A stretch of DNA of 33,569 bases from an uncultured Clostridia bacterium (GTDB lineage: Bacteria > Bacillota > Clostridia > Oscillospirales > Oscillospiraceae): contig CALYTB010000010.1 in NCBI GenBank assembly GCA_945486035.1, positions 1 to 33,569 of the forward strand. The letters are read 5' to 3'. The notes beneath the pieces are model-generated. The model ran no database searches. It worked only from the letters and a program-made list of their open reading frames with translations, and was not told the origin of the DNA. The translations under genes were made by a program, and so were the position numbers. This document shows positions 24,628 through 31,785 of this stretch, in pieces (position 1 is the stretch's first letter; every line of letters starts with the position of its first letter).

Positions 24628-25398
24628 TTAAACCCCTCCCGTCAGCGCCTCATATCCCATTGCGCCATCCAACCCACTGGGGGCAAATGCCACAATTGTA
24701 CTCCGTTTCCGTTTTCCCACCGTAACATCGTTCACTCTCAGTGCCAGCATCATCCCACCACTGCTTCCGACACTCTCAAAGGGTATCAAACGAAGCCCCG
24801 GAACAGCGCTTCCCGAGAGGGTCTGCAATGGATGTTCCAGCTGCTCCTGACTTAATCCGGTCAGCTTTCTGGCAGAGGAAGCCCCGATTACCAGAACACA
24901 CTCCCCGGTAACCGGGTCGCGGAGGGTGTTGCCCGAATCCCGCAGCGCCGTAACTTCCACTTTTTGATTGCCATAACACAGTTTTACCGGAACGAATTGA
25001 TTTGCGCCCACTCCATTCCCCGCCGCCAATATACACAGAGCCCAAATCCCCACCGCCGCCACCAGAAGGATTGCGATCCCCGTACGAACCATCCCCAGCG
25101 CGATTCCGCCCAATGCGGCACTGAGCAGCAAAAAGATTCCGCACCGTCTGAGGGCTGCTACGCCGCACCCAAATGCAATGAACATCATGAGCGCCAAAAA
25201 CACAATCCGCCATATTCCCCCTGCCAGAAAACGGAATCCCTTTATCAGGCATGCTCCGCTGTAGATCCCACCGAAGGCCGCCGCGGAAAGCGTACGGCTC
25301 AGGTCCGGTGGATACCCCGAAAGACGGTTTGTCCCCGAAAGAAGCAAAAAGTCCACACAGGCATTCAGAAAAACCGCCAAATCCAGGTAGACCCTCAG
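24628..25398 (-). CDS. spoIIGA: Pro-sigma-E processing peptidase SpoIIGA
   Basis: Membrane aspartic protease that activates pro-sigma E at the sporulation septum. About five N-terminal membrane helices are followed by a protease domain with catalytic [12 protein letters not shown] (Asp154 from the proposed start) and ending [11 protein letters not shown]. At 256 residues it is somewhat shorter than the Bacillus protein. No ATG fits: the family N-terminus ([11 protein letters not shown]) begins at CTG 25398, which has AAGGGGGTGAGG just upstream, so a CTG start is likely. The alternative TTG at 25380 lacks a ribosome site and cuts the family N-terminus. Confidence 0.9.
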   Translation of the reverse strand: MRVYLDLAVFLNACVDFLLLSGTNRLSGYPPDLSRTLSAAAFGGIYSGACLIKGFRFLAGGIWRIVFLALMMFIAFGCGVAALRRCGIFLLLSAALGGIALGMVRTGIAILLVAAVGIWALCILAAGNGVGANQFVPVKLCYGNQKVEVTALRDSGNTLRDPVTGECVLVIGASSARKLTGLSQEQLEHPLQTLSGSAVPGLRLIPFESVGSSGGMMLALRVNDVTVGKRKRSTIVAFAPSGLDGAMGYEALTGGV

Positions 25399-25419
25399 GT
25401 CCTCACCCCCTTTTCGGAT

Positions 25420-25584
25420 TCAGTATATCCCAACAGCCCGGAAAAGGCGGTCGCAATACCACCACAGCCCCAGCGCAAGTTCCTCCAGAAGAGGCCCTTC
25501 CTTCTGTTTGTCCCGAAGAATTGTCCGCCCTTTCTTGGCATGTCCCTCAGTAAGGATGTCGTAGCGGTACAGTGCGGTATTCAT
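25420..25584 (-). CDS. Possible small ORF upstream of spoIIGA
   Basis: A 54-codon frame (MNTALYRYDILTEGHAKKGR start, ELALGLWWYCDRLF near the end) that stops 22 bases before spoIIGA. The composition is protein-like, but no ribosome site precedes the ATG, and the likely spoIIGA promoter lies inside its 3' end. I do not recognise it; it may be chance. Confidence 0.2.
   Translation of the reverse strand: MNTALYRYDILTEGHAKKGRTILRDKQKEGPLLEELALGLWWYCDRLFRAVGIY
25422..25456 (-). promoter_or_regulatory. Candidate spoIIGA-sigE promoter with long spacer
   Basis: Minus-strand TATACT (25422-25427) is suitably placed for a short leader carrying the spoIIGA ribosome site. The best -35 is TTGCGA (25451-25456) with a 23-base spacer. 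Bacillus spoIIG has a 22-base spacer and needs Spo0A-P. I see only a partial match (TTGCGAC) to a Spo0A box. Confidence 0.4.
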
Positions 25585-25624
25585 TTCACGCAAAGAACAG
25601 GATACTTTGAACCATTTACACAAA

Positions 25625-25656
25625 CAGGCTCAGCGCATGTCTTTGCGCTGAGCCTG
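25625..25656 (-). terminator. Hairpin ending the rarA-DUF951 transcript
   Basis: CAGGCTCAGCGCA (25625-25637) pairs exactly with TGCGCTGAGCCTG (25644-25656), with a six-base loop. On the minus strand TTTGTGT follows, a weak T tract. Confidence 0.7.
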
Positions 25657-25674
25657 AAAGTATTGCAGTATTTC

Positions 25675-25869
25675 TTATCGGCTATCCGGGTCCTTCCGTT
25701 CTATACTGCGGATGTTTTTCTCCGCTTTGTGCCTTGGGGTCATCAGTTCATGCCCGCAACCCATGCATTTGAGACGGAAATCCGCACCGGTTCTGAGCAC
25801 AATCCAGCGCTTCTCCCCGCAGGGATGGGCTTTTTTCATTACCAAAATATCGTTCAAACGAACATCCAC
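25675..25869 (-). CDS. DUF951 family protein
   Basis: A 64-residue conserved Firmicutes protein with MKKAHPCGEKRWIVLRTGAD then FRLKCMGCGHELMTPR; the CxxC pair in KCMGCGH and the upstream HPCG suggest zinc binding. The start is GTG with GGGAGG upstream. It is 20 bases after rarA and ends at a terminator hairpin, so it is probably co-transcribed with rarA. The function of the family is unknown; it is often found near replication or chromosome-partition genes. Confidence 0.9.
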   Translation of the reverse strand: MDVRLNDILVMKKAHPCGEKRWIVLRTGADFRLKCMGCGHELMTPRHKAEKNIRSIERKDPDSR

Positions 25870-25889
25870 GGCTTCTCCCTCCCGAAATG

Positions 25890-27149
25890 TTACCCTTTTA
25901 TCGCGGCCCAGTATTGCTTCGCCGCCTGTTCCAGCTTGTTCTGCCCGTATTCATAGTAACGTGCTCCAACCAATTCATCCGGAAGATACTGCTGCTTAAC
26001 CCAGTGGTTGGGATAATCATGGGGGTAAAGATACCCCTGCTCCCGTTCCATGGTGAAGGTGTCCGCGTGTACGTTCTGCAAATGCCTGGGGAAATCACCG
26101 CCGCATCCCTTCTCCACATCGGTAGCTGCGGCATTGATTGCGTTATAGCCGGAGTTTGATTTTGGCGAGGTTGCCATCAGCACTGCGGCATCCCCCAGAG
26201 GAATCCGCGCTTCCGGCATTCCCACCATCAACGCAATATCCACACAGGATTTGACAATGGGCAATATCATGGGATAGGCCAACCCCACATCCTCGGCAGC
26301 AATCACCATCAGTCTGCGGCAGGCAGACTGCATCTGCCCTGCTTCCAGCAGTCTTGCAAGATAGTGGCAGGCTGCGTCCGGGTCCGAGCCCCGAATGGAC
26401 TTCTGAAGCGCGGAAAGAAGATCAAAATAATTATCCCCCTCCCGATCAGCCCGGATGGCACTTTTCTGGGTGACCGTTTTCGCATCCTCCAGCGTCAGAG
26501 GAATCGTATCTCCCTGAGGCACTCCTGCGGAGAACAAAACCTCCACAGCATTCATGGCTTTGCGCAAATCTCCGCCGCAGGCACCGGCAATATACTCCAG
26601 AGCCCCTGCCTCAGGCTTTGCCCGAAGGGCGGTTCTTTCCTCCATATATTCCACAGCCCGATGTATTGCCTTCAGAGCGGCATCTGCGGATATCTGTTTA
26701 AATTCAAAGACAGTAGAACGGCTGAGAATGGCGTTGAATACATAGAAGTAGGGGTTTTCGGTAGTGGAAGCGATCAGCGTAATTTTACCGTTCTCAATGT
26801 GCTCCAGCAGTGACTGCTGCTGTTTTTTATTGAAGGATTGGATTTCATCCAGGTACAGCAGCACACCATTGGGTGCCATGAACGAATCCAGCTGCGCCAC
26901 AATCTCCTTGATATCCGCTGTAGAGGCAGTTGTGGCATTGAGCTGAAAAAGCTTCCGGCTGGTCTGTTTCGCAATGATATTGGCAACTGTGGTCTTTCCT
27001 GTACCGCTTGGACCATAGAAAACCATGTTGGGAATCTTCCCGGAATCAATCAGGCGGCGAAGCACCGCACCTTGTCCCAGAATATGCTCCTGCCCATACA
27101 CTTCATCCAGATTTTGCGGTCTGAGAAGATCCGCCAACGGCTGATACAT
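25890..27149 (-). CDS. rarA: Replication-associated recombination protein RarA (MgsA)
   Basis: AAA+ ATPase of the clamp-loader superfamily that acts at stalled replication forks. The 419-residue protein has Walker A GPSGTGKTT (46-54), Walker B LLYLDEIQSF (DE at 101-102), sensor SRSTVFEF, and C-terminal tetramerisation features (EDVGLAYP, GMPEARIPLGDAAVLMATSP, NSGYNAINAA, HLQNVH, PHDYPNHWVKQQYLPD). Length is typical. GGGGGAG precedes the ATG. It is followed by DUF951; a palindrome and a terminator hairpin lie upstream. Confidence 0.96.
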   Translation of the reverse strand: MYQPLADLLRPQNLDEVYGQEHILGQGAVLRRLIDSGKIPNMVFYGPSGTGKTTVANIIAKQTSRKLFQLNATTASTADIKEIVAQLDSFMAPNGVLLYLDEIQSFNKKQQQSLLEHIENGKITLIASTTENPYFYVFNAILSRSTVFEFKQISADAALKAIHRAVEYMEERTALRAKPEAGALEYIAGACGGDLRKAMNAVEVLFSAGVPQGDTIPLTLEDAKTVTQKSAIRADREGDNYFDLLSALQKSIRGSDPDAACHYLARLLEAGQMQSACRRLMVIAAEDVGLAYPMILPIVKSCVDIALMVGMPEARIPLGDAAVLMATSPKSNSGYNAINAAATDVEKGCGGDFPRHLQNVHADTFTMEREQGYLYPHDYPNHWVKQQYLPDELVGARYYEYGQNKLEQAAKQYWAAIKG

Positions 27150-27193
27150 GTACTCTCTCCCCCTTTATGGAACAACGAAAACGGGCTTTTTTG

Positions 27194-27216
27194 AACCACT
27201 CGCCTGGCGAGTGGTT
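27194..27216. repeat. 23-bp perfect palindrome upstream of rarA
   Basis: AACCACTCGCC, central T, GGCGAGTGGTT: an 11-bp inverted repeat with a one-base centre. No T tract follows on either strand, so an operator or cruciform is likelier than a terminator. Confidence 0.6.
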
Positions 27217-27230
27217 TTCGGTATACAAAG

Positions 27231-27257
27231 AGGCAGCGATTCCAAGAATCGCTGCCT
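27231..27257 (-). terminator. Hairpin terminator downstream of the 134-residue membrane gene
   Basis: AGGCAGCGATTC and GAATCGCTGCCT pair exactly over 12 bp with a three-base loop. On the minus strand CTTTGT follows, a weak T tract. It lies about 180 bases after the membrane gene stop. Confidence 0.6.
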
Positions 27258-27288
27258 GACGAAAAATACAACATCGGGACACAGTCTG

Positions 27289-27435
27289 TCACGAGTCCGC
27301 CGTCGGGTTATCCGCGAATATTTCCGCGGCATCGGCATCCCCCACTGCATCCGCCTTACGGGTATAGTATACCGCAAAACCGGCGCAGATGGTGAAGAAT
27401 CCTTGAACAGGCGGAAAAGAAATTGTTTCCCAGTT
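27289..27435 (-). other. Open in-frame continuation beyond the TGA of the membrane gene
   Basis: Directly after the TGA at 27436-27438 the same frame stays open for 48 codons to a second TGA at 27289-27291. It reads GFFTICAGFAVYYTRKADAV then GDADAAEIFADNPTADS, that is, a membrane-like segment and an acidic tail. No start codon or ribosome site is available, so it would be reached only by readthrough. It may be a fossil of a longer gene or chance. Confidence 0.35.
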
Positions 27436-27840
27436 TCAGGCAGGATAGCGGTTGCTGAGCAGCAGCAGCAGCGGCAATGCCAGAGAAAAAATGCTGATGG
27501 CCCATGGATACATGGCCTTGCGGGACAGGAACATCAGCAGAAGGCACGCGGCTGTAACCCCCAGCGGACCCATTACTGCCAACTGCCGGGTGATCGTCTG
27601 CGCAAAAGCGCCATTGGCCTGCAGATTAATCCCAACAACCTTCGGAAGATTCACGGAATTGTATCTGGCCAGCTTGATTGCGTAATAAACTACGGGTGCC
27701 GCCATAAACACTTTTCGCAGCTTATACAGCAGATTCACAATGATGCCCAAAACTTCTCCAGCTTTACCCGAAACCATTTTGACCTTCTGCCAGGTGTTCC
27801 GGCCGGCTTGATTCGTGGAAAGCTCTTCATGATTATCCAT
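27436..27840 (-). CDS. Conserved clostridial membrane protein of unknown function
   Basis: A 134-residue protein. A polar N-terminus (MDNHEELSTNQAGRNTWQKV) precedes a basic stretch (LLYKLRKVFMAAPVVYYAIK) and two clear C-terminal membrane helices (ITRQLAVMGPLGVTAACLLL and AISIFSLALPLLLLLS), ending NRYPA. I know of similar uncharacterised proteins in Oscillospiraceae but cannot assign a role. The ATG at 27840 has GGAGGT six bases upstream; the frame extends further but without a ribosome site. It has its own promoter. Confidence 0.83.
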   Translation of the reverse strand: MDNHEELSTNQAGRNTWQKVKMVSGKAGEVLGIIVNLLYKLRKVFMAAPVVYYAIKLARYNSVNLPKVVGINLQANGAFAQTITRQLAVMGPLGVTAACLLLMFLSRKAMYPWAISIFSLALPLLLLLSNRYPA

Positions 27841-27868
27841 TTTATACCTCCGGAGAATGGTTTTCCCC

Positions 27869-27897
27869 ATTGTATCACATTTTGTTTCGGCCCGCAA
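27869..27897 (-). promoter_or_regulatory. Promoter of the 134-residue membrane protein gene
   Basis: Minus-strand TTGCGG (27892-27897), 17-base spacer, TACAAT (27869-27874), with an extended TGA before the -10. Confidence 0.6.
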
Positions 27898-28007
27898 GGA
27901 GAGAATCCTCCCCCCTCAAACAGTCCAAAAGCAATATTATATCCGTTTTATTGGACTGAATATATTGTATACTGGCTCCATCAAACAAGAGGAGGAGGAA
28001 ATACGAT

Positions 28008-28172
28008 ATGAAACAAAGAAAAATACGCCGCGCACATCCTGTGAATGTTTACCCTCTATACCCCAACGCTGCCAGTCCCCAATACTTTCTTGGAAAACTG
28101 GTTGACATTCTCACCGCCGCCGCGTCCGGGATAGGCTTTCTGGCGGTACTGATTTTCCTGTTCCTTCTGTAA
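28008..28172 (+). CDS. Small tail-anchored hypothetical protein (54 residues)
   Basis: The ORF opens MKQRKIRRAHPVNVYPLYPN and ends with one hydrophobic helix, GIGFLAVLIFLFLL. A very strong GGAGGAGGAA ribosome site precedes the ATG, and a TATACT -10-like element lies at 27968-27973. The basic N-terminus and C-terminal helix suggest a small inner-membrane protein facing the cytoplasm. It stops two bases before the convergent coaX stop. I do not recognise a family. Confidence 0.65.
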   Translation: MKQRKIRRAHPVNVYPLYPNAASPQYFLGKLVDILTAAASGIGFLAVLIFLFLL

Positions 28173-28174
28173 AT

Positions 28175-28945
28175 TCAGTCCTTCACGTTTTCCCGGTATA
28201 GGAACGCCAAGCCTTTCAGCAGCAAATCCTTATCATAGATCATTTCTGTTTTGCACAGAGGCGCAATGAACTTGGCAATCCCGCCAGTAATCACCACGGT
28301 AGTCTTCTGCCCCAGTTCTTCCTCCATGCGCCGTATCATACCGTCCAGCATGCAGGCATTGCCCAGCATAATGCCGCTGCGCATGCAGTCGATGGTATTC
28401 CGGCCGATCGCCTTCCTGGGCTGATCCAACTGCAGCCCGGGAAGCAGCGCGGTTCGATCCGTCAGAGCATCCAGGGAAATCTTTACGCCAGGGCAGATAC
28501 ATCCGCCAATCATCGCGCCGGTTTCATCCAGAACACTGATGGTGGTAGCGGTACCCATATCAATCACAATGAGCGGCGGCTCATGCGCTCTTAGCGCGGC
28601 AACACTTCCGACCACCAGATCCGCGCCGGTTTGGGAGGGGTTTTCAACCCGGATATTCAGTCCGGTTTTGAGCCCGGGACCGACAACCAGAGCTGTTTTT
28701 CCCGTGAGCTTCTTGATTGCGGTTTTGATGGAATTGAGCACCTGAGGCACAACCGAGGAAATGATCGCTCCCTCCACATCTCCCCGTTTGAATCCGTATA
28801 CATCCAGAAGCATCTTGATGTCGATGCAGTATTCGTCCGATGTTTTCGTAGGATCCGTCCGAAGCCGGGCCTCAAACGCAATCCTGTCCTCCTGAATTCC
28901 TCCAAGCACAATGTTGGAATTCCCGATATCCACTGCAAGAATCAT
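28175..28945 (-). CDS. coaX: Type III pantothenate kinase
   Basis: First committed step of coenzyme A synthesis. The 256-residue protein belongs to the ASKHA fold: the phosphate motif VDIGNSNIVLG at the start, GPGLKTGLNIRVENPSQTGA-DLV (pantothenate/ATP site), IDMGTATTISVLD, and TGGIAKF near the end. These distinguish CoaX from CoaA and from eukaryote-like kinases. Its ATG overlaps the stop of the upstream phosphoesterase (ATGA), so the two are translationally coupled. Confidence 0.95.
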   Translation of the reverse strand: MILAVDIGNSNIVLGGIQEDRIAFEARLRTDPTKTSDEYCIDIKMLLDVYGFKRGDVEGAIISSVVPQVLNSIKTAIKKLTGKTALVVGPGLKTGLNIRVENPSQTGADLVVGSVAALRAHEPPLIVIDMGTATTISVLDETGAMIGGCICPGVKISLDALTDRTALLPGLQLDQPRKAIGRNTIDCMRSGIMLGNACMLDGMIRRMEEELGQKTTVVITGGIAKFIAPLCKTEMIYDKDLLLKGLAFLYRENVKD

Positions 28946-29439
28946 TTTTCATCCTCCAAATCCGATTGCCGCAGAATTCTGCAGCATACAATCATCCCTC
29001 CGGAAACTTCTATCAACCCGGCACTTCCACCGAAATAGCCGCAGCTTCCGGGGTTCAGAACCCACATACCGTCCGGTTCCTGCCGGCATTCTGCCATGTG
29101 GGTATGGCCGTAGAGCACTGCCGCCGAACGGCTCTCCCGGGCATCCCGGATGAGACGAGCCGTACTCAGTTTCACATTGTGACGGTGTCCATGGGTCATA
29201 TAGAGCGGAACACCCAATACCGGCTCAATCCGGATTTCCTGCACGTCCATTGGGCATCGGTACCGGTCACAATTTCCCGGAACCTGATAGATCGGAATTC
29301 CCGGATATTCCTCAGCGAGAACCTGTCCGTCGTCAAAGTAATCCCCCAAATGGATAAGCGCATCCGGACGAACCGCGTCTACACAGCTTCGCATGAACGC
29401 AATCGCGGAATGGGAGTCCGATAGTACAAGAATTTTCAT
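28942..29439 (-). CDS. YfcE/MJ0936-type metallophosphoesterase
   Basis: A calcineurin-like phosphodiesterase of 165 residues with all metal-binding motifs in order: DSH (Asp8, His10), LGDYFDD, GNCDR, THGHRH and YGHTH. These small enzymes hydrolyse phosphodiesters with two metal ions; the physiological substrate is not known. The start MKILVLSDSH at 29439 is preceded by AGAGGAAAG. The open frame extends 15 codons upstream without a ribosome site. It is upstream of, and coupled to, coaX. Confidence 0.92.
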   Translation of the reverse strand: MKILVLSDSHSAIAFMRSCVDAVRPDALIHLGDYFDDGQVLAEEYPGIPIYQVPGNCDRYRCPMDVQEIRIEPVLGVPLYMTHGHRHNVKLSTARLIRDARESRSAAVLYGHTHMAECRQEPDGMWVLNPGSCGYFGGSAGLIEVSGGMIVCCRILRQSDLEDEK

Positions 29440-29472
29440 GGGATTCTTTCCTCTGTTGTTTATCATACCCGG

Positions 29473-29481
29473 ATTATAGCA
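29473..29481 (-). promoter_or_regulatory. Extended -10 promoter of the phosphoesterase-coaX operon
   Basis: Minus-strand TGC-TATAAT, a consensus extended -10, lies about 34 bases before the ATG. The -35 region is weak. Confidence 0.65.
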
Positions 29482-29586
29482 CACCCAACGCAGAAATACT
29501 ACTGCCCATTCCGATTTTTTTCTGATTGGTCACAATCAACCTTCCCGGAACATATAGTAGAACATACCAACCCGGGAGGGATCATT

Positions 29587-29817
29587 ATGCATAATAACGT
29601 CGCGCCAAACATAGATCCAGCCGAGATCATGCGTCTTGCCAAATCTCCTGTGGGGCAGCGTCTGCTGACCATGCTTCAGGAAAGCGGCGGACAGGAACTG
29701 CAAAACGCCATTACCAAAGCCTCCGGCGGTGATTACCGGGATGCACAGAAGGCTGTAGCGTCCTTCCTGTCCAATCCGGAAGCCCGGGCGCTTCTGGAGC
29801 AGCTGGGGAGGCAGTAA
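29587..29817 (+). CDS. Uncharacterised triad, protein 1 (76 residues)
   Basis: A small soluble helical protein (PAEIMRLAKSPVGQRLLTML, then AQKAVASFLSNPEARALLEQ). GGGAGGG lies six bases before the ATG. Its TAA overlaps the next ATG as TAATG. I recognise no domain. The repeated NPEA/SPVG helix-start pattern is also seen in the next protein, so the two may be related or interact. The upstream CATATAGTA (29551-29559) resembles the -10 of late mother-cell sporulation promoters, a weak hint only. Confidence 0.78.
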   Translation: MHNNVAPNIDPAEIMRLAKSPVGQRLLTMLQESGGQELQNAITKASGGDYRDAQKAVASFLSNPEARALLEQLGRQ

Positions 29818-30155
29818 TGGACGAAATGGAGCAGAAACTGGGAGCCGTCCTGAAAAATCCCGAGCTGATGCAGAAAATCATGTCCATGGCCCAATCCCTG
29901 GGACAACCCGCCCAGCCTCCCCAGGAACCTTCCCCGGCTCCCGAAGCGGATTTTGCTATGCTTCAGCGGCTGTCAGGACTTGCCCGCCAGAGCGGTATTG
30001 ATGCTCAGCAGCGGGCGCTCCTTACAGCCCTGAAGCCATACCTCAGCAGCGAACGGGTTTCCAAGCTTGAGAAAGCCATGCGCGCTGCCAAGCTTGCGAG
30101 GCTGGCCTCTTCCCTGCTGGGTTCCGGCGCAATCCAACTTCCCTCAGGCAGGTGA
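29817..30155 (+). CDS. Uncharacterised triad, protein 2 (112 residues)
   Basis: A helical N-terminus (KLGAVLKNPELMQKIMSMAQ) is followed by a proline-rich linker (QPAQPPQEPSPAPEA) and a longer helical part (RLSGLARQSGIDAQQRALLT, SSERVSKLEKAMRAAKLARL). The NPELMQKIM stretch is reminiscent of STI1-type helical repeats, but that is only a resemblance. Start and stop are coupled to both neighbours: TAATG at the start and four bases to the next ATG. The function is unknown. Confidence 0.78.
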   Translation: MDEMEQKLGAVLKNPELMQKIMSMAQSLGQPAQPPQEPSPAPEADFAMLQRLSGLARQSGIDAQQRALLTALKPYLSSERVSKLEKAMRAAKLARLASSLLGSGAIQLPSGR

Positions 30156-30159
30156 TACC

Positions 30160-30549
30160 ATGTATAACCGTTACATTCCCCAATCTGATGGAACCTTCCG
30201 CCGAAATACCGTTCCTGAACAGCCTTCACAGACTTCCGAACCAGTCAGGAAGAACCCGCCGCCGTATCCGCCGCAGCCTTCCGTCCAAGCGGAGCGCGAC
30301 AAAAGCCCTCAGCAGTCCCAACGAAAACCGGAACCGCGTCAGCGCGCCGGGGGACAGCGACCCAAACCCTGTCCGATTCTCCGGGAGCAAAAAGAATCCA
30401 GCGCAAGCTCGTTTCTGCGCAATCTGCTTCCCAGGGACTTGGATACCGGTGACCTCCTGATTATTGTCCTGCTGCTTCTGATGGCAGGGGACCACCCGGA
30501 GGAGCAGAACAACGCGCTTCTTACCCTTGCAATCTATCTATTCATGTGA
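30160..30549 (+). CDS. Uncharacterised triad, protein 3 (129 residues), proline-rich with a hydrophobic C-terminus
   Basis: Residues 1-80 are polar, proline-, arginine- and glutamine-rich and probably disordered. The end reads LPRDLDTGDLLIIVLLLLMA, then GDHPEEQNNALLTLAIYLFM. This leucine-rich C-terminus after an acidic DTGDLL resembles small sporulation-associated proteins of clostridia, but I cannot name a family. The ATG at 30160 follows the preceding stop by four bases; the GGCAGGTGA just upstream could serve as ribosome site. It is the last gene before an inverted repeat. Confidence 0.75.
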   Translation: MYNRYIPQSDGTFRRNTVPEQPSQTSEPVRKNPPPYPPQPSVQAERDKSPQQSQRKPEPRQRAGGQRPKPCPILREQKESSASSFLRNLLPRDLDTGDLLIIVLLLLMAGDHPEEQNNALLTLAIYLFM

Positions 30550-30551
30550 CA

Positions 30552-30599
30552 ACCGGGAAAGGATCCGCCATGGGCCGCCATTGCGAATCCTTTCCCGGT
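30552..30599. terminator. Inverted repeat between the triad and trpS, probable terminator
   Basis: ACCGGGAAAGGAT (30552-30564) pairs exactly with ATCCTTTCCCGGT (30587-30599) around a 22-base loop. The following T content is poor (AATTCTATT), so termination strength is uncertain. Confidence 0.55.
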
Positions 30600-30607
30600 A
30601 ATTCTAT

Positions 30608-31624
30608 TCACTTTGCCAGGAAACCGACCTTCTTATAAACCTTACGCAGCGTTTTCTCTGCCACATAGCCGGCCTTCTGGGCACCATCCCGGTATACACT
30701 TTCAAGGTAAGCCTTGTCCTTCAGCAGCCGCGTGGTCTCCTCACGAATGGGTCTCAGACACTCGATCACGGCATCGCCAACCGCTGGCTTGAACACGCCG
30801 TAGCCCTTCCCGTCAAATTCCGCTTCGATCTCGGCATAGCTCTTTCCCGTGACGGCAGAATAGATGCTCATCAGGTTCGACACACCGGGTTTCTTCTCAG
30901 GATCGAAGCGGACACAGAATTCGGTATCGGAATCGGTAATGGCCCGTTTAAACTTGCGTTGAATATCCTCGGGCTTTTCCATCAGGAACACGCAGCCCTC
31001 CGGAATGGACTTGCTCATCTTGGTGCTGGGGTCGTTCAGGCTCATGATCCGCGCTCCGGTTTCCGGAATGAAGGGCTCAGGAACCTTGAAAACATCCCCA
31101 TAAATGCCGTTGAAACGCTTGGCGATATCCCGTGTCAGCTCACAGTGCTGCTTCTGGTCATTTCCCACGGGAACCAGATCCGGCTGGTACAGCAGAATAT
31201 CCGCAGCCATCAGCGACGGATAGGTAAAGAGGCCTCCATTGACGTTTTCGGAATGCTTGGCCGCCTTATCCTTAAACTGGGTCATCCGGCTAAGCTCACC
31301 AAACATGGTATAGCAGTTTAAAACCCAGCCCAGCTCTGCATGCTGATGGACATGGCTCTGAACAAACAGGGTATTCTTCTGCGGATCCAGGCCGCAGGCA
31401 ATATACTGTGCCAATTGCTCCAGGGTTCTGCGCCGCAGATCGGCGGGATTCTGCCGGACGGTGATGGTATGCAGGTCCGCCATAAAGTAAAAGCACTCAT
31501 ACAGATCGGACCGAGCGCCCCAGTTCCGGATGGCCCCCAGGTAATTACCCAGATGCAGATCTCCGCTGGGCTGGATACCGGAGAGCATTCTCTTCTTCGG
31601 CTCGGCAGTAACAACTTCACTCAT
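30608..31624 (-). CDS. trpS: Tryptophan-tRNA ligase
   Basis: Class I aminoacyl-tRNA synthetase that charges tRNA-Trp. The 338-residue protein has the HIGH-equivalent PSGDLHLGNYLG (HLGN at 24-27), the KMSKS loop at 202-206 (STKMSKSIPEG), and tryptophan-pocket segments such as VPVGNDQKQH. Length fits bacterial TrpRS. The ATG at 31624 has AAGGAA ten bases upstream; a GTG at 31633 would leave almost no spacing. It is divergent from gltX, with a promoter for each. Confidence 0.97.
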   Translation of the reverse strand: MSEVVTAEPKKRMLSGIQPSGDLHLGNYLGAIRNWGARSDLYECFYFMADLHTITVRQNPADLRRRTLEQLAQYIACGLDPQKNTLFVQSHVHQHAELGWVLNCYTMFGELSRMTQFKDKAAKHSENVNGGLFTYPSLMAADILLYQPDLVPVGNDQKQHCELTRDIAKRFNGIYGDVFKVPEPFIPETGARIMSLNDPSTKMSKSIPEGCVFLMEKPEDIQRKFKRAITDSDTEFCVRFDPEKKPGVSNLMSIYSAVTGKSYAEIEAEFDGKGYGVFKPAVGDAVIECLRPIREETTRLLKDKAYLESVYRDGAQKAGYVAEKTLRKVYKKVGFLAK

Positions 31625-31658
31625 GTGTGTCACGTTCCTTCTTTAGAAATGTAGGGAT

Positions 31659-31687
31659 ATTCTAGCACAGATAGCGCCCGGGCGCAA
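31659..31687 (-). promoter_or_regulatory. Promoter of trpS
   Basis: Minus-strand TTGCGC (31682-31687), 17-base spacer, TAGAAT (31659-31664), with TGC before the -10. The leader is only about 30 bases, so it has no room for a T-box. Confidence 0.7.
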
Positions 31688-31719
31688 GGATATTTTGATT
31701 CTTTCCCTTCCTTTTCGAA

Positions 31720-31748
31720 TTGATTTCTTTCGGAGCGTGTGTTATACT
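31720..31748 (+). promoter_or_regulatory. Promoter of gltX
   Basis: TTGATT (31720-31725), 17-base spacer, TATACT (31743-31748), with TGT before the -10. The leader is about 30 bases. Confidence 0.75.
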
Positions 31749-31785
31749 CTTACGGAAGATACTATAGAGTAAAGAGGTAGTTGCT

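Noticed and set aside
27148..28011. 287-codon open frame on the plus strand
   Set aside because: It crosses palindromes, a terminator hairpin and the opposite-strand membrane gene, and has no ribosome site.
31625..31785. T-box riboswitch for trpS or gltX
   Set aside because: The leaders from the visible promoters are about 30 bases and no T-box sequence (TGGNACCGCG) is present.
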